This document shows positions 1 to 6,831 of a stretch of 41,962 bases of DNA, piece by piece. Numbering within the stretch: position 1 is the stretch's first letter; the number at the start of each line of letters is the position of its first letter. The DNA comes from Candidatus Zixiibacteriota bacterium. GTDB taxonomy: Bacteria; Zixibacteria; MSB-5A5; GN15; FEB-12. A program made the translations under genes and the position numbers. Under the pieces are notes generated by a model, which was not told the origin of the DNA, did no database searches, and was given only the letters and a program-made list of their open reading frames with translations. The stretch lies in the NCBI GenBank assembly GCA_024278515.1, contig JAJRTA010000118.1, forward strand, positions 1-41,962, given 5' to 3'.

Positions 1-2402
1 ACTTTGCCGGTACGGGTGTCGACAGTCACTTCGGCGATCTGGGTGCCATAAGCTATCGGATGATACGCGTTCCCCTGTCCGGTTCGCGGGTCGAGCGGCT
101 GTGTGTACTGATCACCCTTGAATATAGACTCGCGGCGAAGCGGCTTACCGAAACGTTCAAAAGAACTGAATAACCCGGATGCGGATATGCTTCTTGAATT
201 GTCCTGGCTGCAGGTTGCTGCGCCGTTTTTGAGAACGACCTGGTTCTCATCACACTCAAGAAGTCGGGCCGCGACGGTCAGGATATCGACGCGTAAGCGA
301 TCGCAGGCCATTTTGATCGCGTTACCGGTGATAAAGGTCTGACGGGTTGCAACCGTGGAGCCGCAGTTGGGGGTGGTGTCGGAATCACCGGTGACCATCT
401 CAATATCAGCCGGTTTCAGCCCCAGCGTTTCGGCGGCGATTTGCGGAAAAATAGTGTTGGCCCCCTGACCATAATCGACCGTCGAAACAAACACCCGTGC
501 CTTACCCTCTCTGGTCAACTCGACAATAGCGTTGCCGCGATCGGGAATACCGGCCCCGAAACCGATACCGTACCACAGGGAGGCAATCCCCCGTCCGCGA
601 CGAAGATGCGGGGACTCGATCACGGTGTGTTCGAATTTCTTGTTCCATTCTGCTTTGTCGGCGGCCAGTTCAATTGTTTTGCGGCCGGGGGTGGTTTGAA
701 CAACCTGACCGGTGGCTGTTTTCGAGCCGGGCTGGAATGAGTTCAGCATTCGCAGTTCCAGTGGGTCCATGTTCAGTTTTTCAGCCAGTGAATCAAGCAG
801 CGATTCCGAGGCGAACACTGCCTGCGGAGTGCCGAACCCGCGCATCGCGCCGCAGAAGATATTGTTGGTGTACACCGAGACACCATGCACGCGCACATTG
901 GGGATCTCGTAAGGGCCGCTCACATGCACACAGATTTTGCGCAGGATATTCTGCCCCCACGAGGCATAAGCGCCGGTGTCGGAAAGCACGTCTGCTTTGA
1001 AAGCTGTCAGCCTGCCTTCGCTGGTGGCTCCCACGCGAATCCTCATCCGCACCGGGTGGCGTTTCTGGGTGGTTCGGAATGTCTCCTCGCGGCTGTAACG
1101 TGTTCTTACCGGTCGTCGGGTCAAAAAAGCGGCCAGGGCGCAGTGAATCTGCCCGTACACATCCTCACGCTTGCCGAATGCTCCGCCCACCGGCGGTTGA
1201 ATCACACGGACATCGTCTTTGGGCAGGCCCAGCGCCCGGATGATGTTCAGGCGGTCGAAAAAGACATGCTGAGTCGGCGCCTTGACACAGAGTTTACCGT
1301 TCTCATCGAAATAAGCCAGAGCGGCCTCCGGTTCAAGCTGGGCATGATCGACGCGGGTGGTTGAAAACTCATCTTCCACCACTACATCAGCTTGCCGGAA
1401 ACCTTCATCGATATCCCCCTTGATTATATTGAACTCATAAAGCAGGTTGCCCTTCGGATGAATCTTCGGCGCGTCTTTATCCAGCGACCGTTCCATATCG
1501 AACAACGGATCCAGGTCTTCATACTCGACTTTCACCGCCTCGCAACCGGCTCGCGCTGTTTCATAACTGTCGGCCACGACCAGGGCGACAGCATCGGCGT
1601 AAGAGCGCACTTTATCTTCGGCCAGCACCGGAATGTCACGGATGATCTTGCCGTATCGGTTGTCGCCCGGAATATCGGCGGCTGTGATTACTCGCGCCAC
1701 TCCGGGCAGTCTTATAGCTGCGCTGGTGTCGATTGATTTGATCAGGGCGTGGGGACGTTCGGATCGTTTGGCGACAAGATACAAACATCCTTCCGGATCG
1801 GGCAGATCATCGGTGAACAGCGCCCGCCCGGTGACAAGAGCGACCGCGTCACGGCGCGGCACTGACTGTCCCACCCATGAAGTATCCCGGTCGGGCCCGA
1901 CCAGTTCAAGTCCCTCAGCGATCCGGTCTTTCGGCAGTTGCCCTGAAGCCTGTTTAACGGCGTCGATAATCGGCTGGTAGCCGGTGCAGCGACAGAGATT
2001 GACCCGCATCGCATGTTTGATGGCGCGCTCATCCGGGGTCGGGTTTTCATCGAGCAACGCCTTGGCGGTCATGATCATGCCGGGGGTACAAAAACCGCAC
2101 TGGCAACCCTGACGGTCGACAAAGGCCTGCTGCAACGGGTGCAGAGTACCGTCGGACGAGAGATTCTCGATTGTCTCAATTATCGAGTTGTTCAGCTTTT
2201 CCGGGAGTACAGTACAGGAGCGAACAGCTTTACCGTTCATGATCACAGTGCAGCATCCGCAGGTACCCACGTTACACCCGCACTTGGTCCCGGTCAGGTG
2301 AAGCCGTTCGCGCAGAATATCCAGCAGAGACTGATCGGCGGGCACTTCCAATGAATGCGCTGAGCCGTTGACGGTTATTTGAATGCTGGTTGTATCAGTC
2401 AT
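1..2402 (-). CDS. Mop-type aldehyde oxidoreductase / xanthine dehydrogenase family protein, partial at 3' end
   Basis: This open frame is absent from the ORF track because its stop lies outside the window; I translated it by hand from ATG at 2402 to base 1 (about 800 codons, no internal stop). The N-terminal ~165 residues carry two [2Fe-2S] sites: a plant-ferredoxin type (TKCGCNVGTCGCCTV, then SC) and a helical type (CQCGFC and NLCRC). The molybdopterin domain follows directly, with GGAFGKRED and CGAMRGFGTPQA. There is no FAD domain between them. This two-cluster plus Moco arrangement in one chain is that of Desulfovibrio aldehyde oxidoreductase (about 907 aa), so roughly 100 residues, including the C-terminal catalytic Glu region, are missing. 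Substrate is not predictable: aldehyde, purine and other N-heterocycle hydroxylases share these motifs. A strong promoter lies immediately upstream. Confidence 0.9.
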   Translation of the reverse strand, partial: MTDTTSIQITVNGSAHSLEVPADQSLLDILRERLHLTGTKCGCNVGTCGCCTVIMNGKAVRSCTVLPEKLNNSIIETIENLSSDGTLHPLQQAFVDRQGCQCGFCTPGMIMTAKALLDENPTPDERAIKHAMRVNLCRCTGYQPIIDAVKQASGQLPKDRIAEGLELVGPDRDTSWVGQSVPRRDAVALVTGRALFTDDLPDPEGCLYLVAKRSERPHALIKSIDTSAAIRLPGVARVITAADIPGDNRYGKIIRDIPVLAEDKVRSYADAVALVVADSYETARAGCEAVKVEYEDLDPLFDMERSLDKDAPKIHPKGNLLYEFNIIKGDIDEGFRQADVVVEDEFSTTRVDHAQLEPEAALAYFDENGKLCVKAPTQHVFFDRLNIIRALGLPKDDVRVIQPPVGGAFGKREDVYGQIHCALAAFLTRRPVRTRYSREETFRTTQKRHPVRMRIRVGATSEGRLTAFKADVLSDTGAYASWGQNILRKICVHVSGPYEIPNVRVHGVSVYTNNIFCGAMRGFGTPQAVFASESLLDSLAEKLNMDPLELRMLNSFQPGSKTATGQVVQTTPGRKTIELAADKAEWNKKFEHTVIESPHLRRGRGIASLWYGIGFGAGIPDRGNAIVELTREGKARVFVSTVDYGQGANTIFPQIAAETLGLKPADIEMVTGDSDTTPNCGSTVATRQTFITGNAIKMACDRLRVDILTVAARLLECDENQVVLKNGAATCSQDNSRSISASGLFSSFERFGKPLRRESIFKGDQYTQPLDPRTGQGNAYHPIAYGTQIAEVTVDTRTGK

Positions 2403-2436
2403 GCAGAATGATAGAACCGATGAATGGAAATGTCAA
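2403..2436 (-). promoter_or_regulatory. Sigma70-type promoter of the Mop-like gene, apparently leaderless
   Basis: On the minus strand a perfect -35 TTGACA (2436-2431) is followed after exactly 17 bp by -10 TATCAT (2413-2408). Only five bases (TCTGC) separate the -10 from the ATG at 2402. A start site 6-8 bases past the -10 would fall on or next to the A of the ATG, so the mRNA would have no 5' leader or ribosome binding site. No Shine-Dalgarno sequence is visible. Confidence 0.75.
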
Positions 2437-2482
2437 GATAACCACCGGTTGTGAAGGGATGGTTTCAGTTTGTACGAACGGT

Positions 2483-3409
2483 TTATCCCGCCGTTGCTTG
2501 TTTCGGTTTGGGCGTGTCCTTAAGGCGGACAACCTCGGTCGACTGATCTGATAGTTGCAGTAGGCGGTCGATAACATCATCAATGAGAAATTGTGGTGTT
2601 GAGGCTCCGGCTGAAACACCCACCCTTGTGACACCGGCATCCGGGTCAAACCATTCCGGTTTTATATCCGCGGCAGTTTCAATCAGCATCCCTTTACCGC
2701 AGGCATCGGCAGAGAGCGAGGCCAGACGTTTGGAGTTGGCCGAGGTTTGCGAACCTACCACCAGGATCATATCAACAAGCGGAGCCATTTCCATGATGGA
2801 GTCCTGCCGCTGGGTGGTGGCGTTACAGATCGTATTGAAAACTTCTATTTGCGGCCACTTCGTAAGCGCCAGTTTTTCAACTTCTCTGAACTGCCGGGAA
2901 TGAGCGGTGGTTTGTACTGTCAGTCCGAGTTTTCTATTTGGCCAGTCCGGCAGGGCGAGCAGTTCTTCATGGCTGGCGGCAACCGTGATACGGTCGGGAG
3001 CGTGACCTACTATCCCGGCTGTTTCATCGTGATGCGGATCTCCGTAATGAATAATGTACAGTCCATCGGCGATAGCTTTATTGATTATCCGGTAGATACG
3101 TGTCACCAGGGGACAGGTGGCATCGATAACTTCCAGCCCCTTCGATCGGGCCGCCTCGATGGTGCCCGGAGCGATCCCGTGGGCGGAGATAATCAAAAGA
3201 CCGGAATCGACATCATCGAGCGAAGTCGCCTGACCGACACCGCGCCTGCGAAAACCATCCACCACAGCCTCGTTGTGAACTATTTCATTCAGGATAGTCA
3301 CCGCGCTGTTTTGACCTCGGGTCTCAGCGGTTTCATCGGCTATCTTGATGGCGCGTTCGACTCCCATACAGAAGCCCTGGTAACGGGCCAGTACTATTTT
3401 CTTTATCAT
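2483..3409 (-). CDS. ispH: 4-hydroxy-3-methylbut-2-enyl diphosphate reductase
   Basis: Last enzyme of the MEP isoprenoid pathway: a [4Fe-4S] protein that reductively removes the hydroxyl of HMBPP to give IPP and DMAPP. The 308-aa length is normal. The three cluster cysteines are visible at C14 (QGFCMGVERA), C99 (DATCPLV) and C195 (NTICNATTQRQ). The catalytic glutamate is E129 in HHDETAGIVGH, and the family SANS segment appears as TSANSKRLA. It matches the minus-strand orientation of the neighbouring Mop-like and pdxT genes, but the Mop-like gene has its own promoter downstream. IPP/DMAPP made here would feed the isoprenoid synthase-like gene at 33516. No strong ribosome binding site precedes the ATG. 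Confidence 0.97.
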   Translation of the reverse strand: MIKKIVLARYQGFCMGVERAIKIADETAETRGQNSAVTILNEIVHNEAVVDGFRRRGVGQATSLDDVDSGLLIISAHGIAPGTIEAARSKGLEVIDATCPLVTRIYRIINKAIADGLYIIHYGDPHHDETAGIVGHAPDRITVAASHEELLALPDWPNRKLGLTVQTTAHSRQFREVEKLALTKWPQIEVFNTICNATTQRQDSIMEMAPLVDMILVVGSQTSANSKRLASLSADACGKGMLIETAADIKPEWFDPDAGVTRVGVSAGASTPQFLIDDVIDRLLQLSDQSTEVVRLKDTPKPKQATAG

Positions 3410-3602
3410 GACAGTATGGACTTATTGTATCGCTTTCCTTACGGTTGCTCAGATCGTGTTAAACCACTCAAGCGTCGATTTCCCCGCCGGGGAGGAGTTC
3501 CATAGTCCGGGCAGATATGGAGACTCCTCCCGTTGACGGGAAAAACTCTCCAGCCGACCCGGCGGCGTATTAAAGACTTTTCTTGTCCATCAATCATACG
3601 CT

Positions 3603-4205
3603 TTAACTCCTCTTTTGCTCAAAGAAATCTTCGAGAAAATACTCAAGCAGGCGGGTATCGTCATCAAGCTCGGCGTGAAAACTGCCGGCCAGCAAGCGTC
3701 CCTGCCTGACCAGCACCGGCGAGTCCTTATACACGGCCAGCGCCTCAACTTCAGAGCCGCAGCGAATGATGCGCGGCGCCCGAATGAAAGTTGTTTCCAG
3801 ATGTAATGAAGCTCCGTTGAGAGTGACGGTTATCGTGTCGGTGAATGAAAAAATCTGTCGGCCGTAACCGTTACGAACAACATCGATATCCATTAGTCGC
3901 AAAGGCTCGATACCGGCCTGATTGTTCTCGATTTTGTTTGCCAGCATGATCATCCCGGCGCAGGTTCCCCAGATCGGTTTGTCATCAGCGAATTCAATCA
4001 GCGGTCGGCGCATATCAAACCGGTCGATCAGGTAGTTCATCGTGGTAGACTCACCGCCCGGGATTATCAAACCGTCAAGATCGCTTAGATCTTCTGCAAG
4101 ACGCACTTGTTTCGGTCTGGCGCCGGCCAGCCTTAGCTGGTGTTCATGACGTTCGAAATCTCCCTGCAGGGCAAGAACGCCTATGGTTTTATTCTTTCTT
4201 GTCAT
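3603..4205 (-). CDS. pdxT: Pyridoxal 5'-phosphate synthase glutaminase subunit
   Basis: Class-I glutamine amidotransferase that supplies ammonia to PdxS for PLP synthesis. Family motifs are clear: IGVLALQGDFERHEHQL at the N-terminus, PGGESTTMNYL, the nucleophile Cys in WGTCAGMIMLAN, and the catalytic His/Glu pair in GSFHAELDDD. The ORF track starts at a TTG (4235). I prefer the ATG at 4205 because family members begin a few residues before IGVLALQG, giving 200 aa. An AGGTG abuts this ATG, so initiation is not ideally marked. pdxS is not next to it, unlike in many Firmicutes; it should lie elsewhere in the genome. Confidence 0.93.
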   Translation of the reverse strand: MTRKNKTIGVLALQGDFERHEHQLRLAGARPKQVRLAEDLSDLDGLIIPGGESTTMNYLIDRFDMRRPLIEFADDKPIWGTCAGMIMLANKIENNQAGIEPLRLMDIDVVRNGYGRQIFSFTDTITVTLNGASLHLETTFIRAPRIIRCGSEVEALAVYKDSPVLVRQGRLLAGSFHAELDDDTRLLEYFLEDFFEQKRS

Positions 4206-4331
4206 CACCTGTTTTACAGCAAATTCCTGTCGCAATGGCCCAAAGTAAGGGAAAAAGAAGCCGGGTCAAGGTCGATAACTACAAAACCCGGCGGAGTTTA
4301 ATACTTGGTCCTGATACCTGATGGGGCGTAA

Positions 4332-4357
4332 AAAGCCCCTTCAAAGGAAGGGGCTTT
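4332..4357 (-). terminator. Rho-independent terminator of the 11-heme cytochrome gene
   Basis: Perfect 11-bp hairpin AAAGCCCCTTC / GAAGGGGCTTT with a 4-base loop. On the minus strand it ends in GGGGCTTTTT, the expected U-tract, 32 bases after the stop of the 4390-6369 gene. Confidence 0.9.
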
Positions 4358-4389
4358 ATGAAATTATTGCTATAATTGCGGTTGCAGGA

Positions 4390-6369
4390 TCAGGTATCGG
4401 CGGTCCGTTTTGGGCTTATATTATCTTCTGAGTCGGGGATGACCTTCTCATCGCTGCTTTTGGTTTCTGCCATCTTTCTTTCCAGTTCGAGAATGACCGG
4501 ATCCTCAGGATGCTCATGGCGATACTTGTCAAGCGGCATCTTACCGGAATACCAAGCCGGGTTCATCGGGTAGGTCCCGGGATTGAAAACAGTAGCGTAC
4601 AGATGCCAGACCATTATAGCCAGTGTGGCCAGCCAGGCCTCATAAAAATGAACGACCAGGGCGACATCGAGAATATATTTTGGGAACCAGGCAACAACCC
4701 TGTTGTCAAACCACAGCAGCAGCCCGGTGGCCACCATTATTATCGTCCCCCAGACCAGCGCCCAGTATTCGGCTTTTTCGATATACGCAAACCGTCCAAA
4801 CCGGGGCTTTTCCTTCACCAGCCCGAGATTGTACCCGACCAACTGAAAGGCTTGTTTCAGGTCGGTCACCGTCGGGATCATATCCTTGAGAAATCCCCGC
4901 CCGCGGGCTGTTGTCAGATACAATAGATGCCATACCGTTGTGAACATCAGCATCACCGCTGAAATCCGGTGGATGGTTCCGCGCAGTTCAAACCCGCCTT
5001 CCCAGCCGAACAGCATCTTAACCCATAGAGAATCAGAGTAACGCAGGGCGAAACCTGAAATTACCAGCGAAATAAACGAGACTGTGAGGAAAGTGTGCTG
5101 CCAGACCTCCTGTCGGGTCATCCGGACTATCTGCGGTCCCTTGCTGACTTTCTGGATTTCTTTGCGGAGGTCGATCAGCCAGTGAAGGACCATGCCGCCG
5201 ATGACCAGCAGGATCAGCCATATATAGATATTTTTGACGATATTGGCCAGCTTGTTGTCGGTCAGGCCGGGGTCTCCGTGAATAGGAGTGCGGGCAATCT
5301 CGGCTGAGATTCCCGGGTGGCAGGTGCCGCAGGTCTGGCTGAGATTGTCCGGATGAATCGAAGAAGTCGGATCGTTCTGGTTGAGAATACGATGGGCGCC
5401 ATGACAGGAGGCGCAGTTAGCTACTGCTTTGTCGCCCGCCTGACTCTTGAGACCGTGATAACTGTCTACATAGCTGTGCTGTTCGCCGGTTGGTATGTTA
5501 TACTTTTCGTTAAGCGCAGCCGACTCATGACAGGGTTCACAGGTGGCCTCGGCGATACGATTCGGGCTTACCGGTGAACGGGGGTCGCTGGCTGCGATAA
5601 TCCCATGTTCGCCATGACAGTGAGTACAAACAGGGGCGTCCACTTCCCCCTGCTGGACCAGTTGACCATGAACTCCCTCCCAGAAATCCCGTTCGATACG
5701 CTTGTGGCATTTCCCGCAGGTACGAGGAATATTGAAATGGTTGACCGACGATTCCTGATGATTCGCGGCCAGAATATGGTGCGAACTTCCGCCGGGTGAG
5801 TGGCAATCGACACAAGTAGCCGCGGAATACACACCCCCGACTTTGGTCTGACCGTGTACCGAACTCTGGTAAACCCGGACCGCCTGACCATAGAGCGTTT
5901 TGTGTTTTGCCGTCAGGTCGAGATTCTCATGGCACTGACCGCAGGTGGACGGAAGATTGATAGGGTTGACACGAGACAGCTTACTGCTCGGACTGAGAAT
6001 GTTGTGACGTCCATGGCAATCGGCGCACCCGGGGATATCGACACCTTCCGCGGTAGTGAGCCGACCGTGCCACTGGTAATCTTCGCTGACATCGGAATGG
6101 CAATCACCACATTCGACTTTGTCCACCGTTTCCTCGTGAGGCAGTTCTTCGATTGAACTGTGGCAATCGACACAACTGAATCCTTCATGCACGGAACCGG
6201 ACAGAGCTGAATCGAATGGCTGCGCATCGTGATCGTCGGATTCCTCGTGACAATCCAAACACAGCGTCGTTCCGTCACCAATATCATCCTGAGACCAGGC
6301 CGGTACTGCTAATAGTATCATCGCAAATAATAGCAGGGACCAGAAACTGAAACGAACTTTTCGTGTCAT
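4390..6369 (-). CDS. CbcL-like fusion: 11-heme cytochrome c plus cytochrome b membrane domain
   Basis: 659-aa protein. Residues 1-26 are a signal peptide (LLLFAMILLAVPAWSQ). The periplasmic part up to about residue 375 has eleven CXXCH sites (CLDCH, CVDCH, CGDCH, CADCH, CGQCH, CVDCH, CGKCH, CTHCH, CEPCH, CASCH, CGTCH). From residue 377 there are five hydrophobic segments with well-placed histidines (for example VLHWLI, IHRISA, VWHLLY, VVHFYEAW, VWHLYA), typical of di-heme HydC/FdnI/Ni-hydrogenase-type cytochrome b. The domain order matches Geobacter CbcL, an inner-membrane menaquinol oxidase used in Fe(III) reduction at low potential; CbcL has nine c-hemes, this one eleven. Role inferred: quinol oxidation passing electrons to periplasmic cytochromes, or the reverse. 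AAGGAGA sits six bases before the ATG. It is divergent from a larger homologue at 6832. Confidence 0.9.
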   Translation of the reverse strand: MTRKVRFSFWSLLLFAMILLAVPAWSQDDIGDGTTLCLDCHEESDDHDAQPFDSALSGSVHEGFSCVDCHSSIEELPHEETVDKVECGDCHSDVSEDYQWHGRLTTAEGVDIPGCADCHGRHNILSPSSKLSRVNPINLPSTCGQCHENLDLTAKHKTLYGQAVRVYQSSVHGQTKVGGVYSAATCVDCHSPGGSSHHILAANHQESSVNHFNIPRTCGKCHKRIERDFWEGVHGQLVQQGEVDAPVCTHCHGEHGIIAASDPRSPVSPNRIAEATCEPCHESAALNEKYNIPTGEQHSYVDSYHGLKSQAGDKAVANCASCHGAHRILNQNDPTSSIHPDNLSQTCGTCHPGISAEIARTPIHGDPGLTDNKLANIVKNIYIWLILLVIGGMVLHWLIDLRKEIQKVSKGPQIVRMTRQEVWQHTFLTVSFISLVISGFALRYSDSLWVKMLFGWEGGFELRGTIHRISAVMLMFTTVWHLLYLTTARGRGFLKDMIPTVTDLKQAFQLVGYNLGLVKEKPRFGRFAYIEKAEYWALVWGTIIMVATGLLLWFDNRVVAWFPKYILDVALVVHFYEAWLATLAIMVWHLYATVFNPGTYPMNPAWYSGKMPLDKYRHEHPEDPVILELERKMAETKSSDEKVIPDSEDNISPKRTADT

Positions 6370-6453
6370 TAAAGTCTCCTTATTATTCTGCTGATTCCAT
6401 CGCCGATTCTAAGGCGCGGCACCAGTAATAAAGAATTAATTGCAAATCCATAA

Positions 6454-6469
6454 TGTGAAATCTTTCACA
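6454..6469. promoter_or_regulatory. Perfect CRP/FNR-family operator TGTGA-N6-TCACA
   Basis: TGTGAAATCTTTCACA is a perfect inverted repeat with the CRP consensus half-sites TGTGA and TCACA spaced by six. If the minus-strand -10 is TATTAC at 6430-6425, transcription would start near 6419. The palindrome centre (6461.5) would then lie about 42 bases upstream, the usual class II activator position for CRP/FNR proteins. The regulator itself is not in the window. Confidence 0.65.
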
Positions 6470-6484
6470 ATTTTTCGCAAAAAA

Positions 6485-6504
6485 ATGTTATTTAACCATA
6501 ACAT
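6485..6504. repeat. Inverted repeat ATGTTAT-N6-ATAACAT, possible operator
   Basis: Perfect 7-bp arms separated by TTAACC, 15 bp from the CRP-type palindrome. It has the size of a dimeric repressor or activator site. No family is identifiable from the sequence. Confidence 0.45.
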
Positions 6505-6770
6505 ACCGAAGATTAATACCGTTTTACTGATTTGGCAAGAGAAAAAGAGACAAAAACATCCCCTATTTTGTTTTGTATTTACTATTGCGTAGTATCAGTT
6601 GTTTTCAGGGGAAAAAAGACAGGAATACTATGATTTTGGACGATTATAATTATTTATCAAGGTCAAAACGGTTCGCTATAAAAGCTGTGTTGTCTTCAGG
6701 GCGGAGTAAGCTAATCTGAACGTTCTTGTGAATTATTTCATTAAATAATACCAATCTTGACACATTTCAC

Positions 6771-6798
6771 TTGACCGTACCCGAAAGTTTATTATGCT
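6771..6798 (+). promoter_or_regulatory. Putative promoter of the 19-heme cytochrome gene
   Basis: TTGACC (6771-6776) and TATGCT (6793-6798) spaced by 16 bp, which would start transcription near 6805, about 27 bases before the ATG at 6832. A second TTGACA lies just upstream (6757-6762). Confidence 0.5.
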
Positions 6799-6831
6799 TA
6801 ACAAAGTTTTCGGTATTCAGGCCGAAAGTGC

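Larger units (their letters stand above)
6370..6831. other. Divergent AT-rich control region between two multiheme cytochrome genes
   Basis: This 462-bp gap is clearly more AT-rich than its surroundings and holds no convincing gene. It contains a CRP-type palindrome (6454-6469), a second inverted repeat (6485-6504), a plausible plus-strand promoter (6771-6798) and a possible minus-strand -10 (TATTAC, 6430-6425). Both cytochrome genes are probably controlled from here. Confidence 0.7.

Noticed and set aside
2747-3505. 252-aa plus-strand ORF
   Set aside because: Antisense shadow of ispH.
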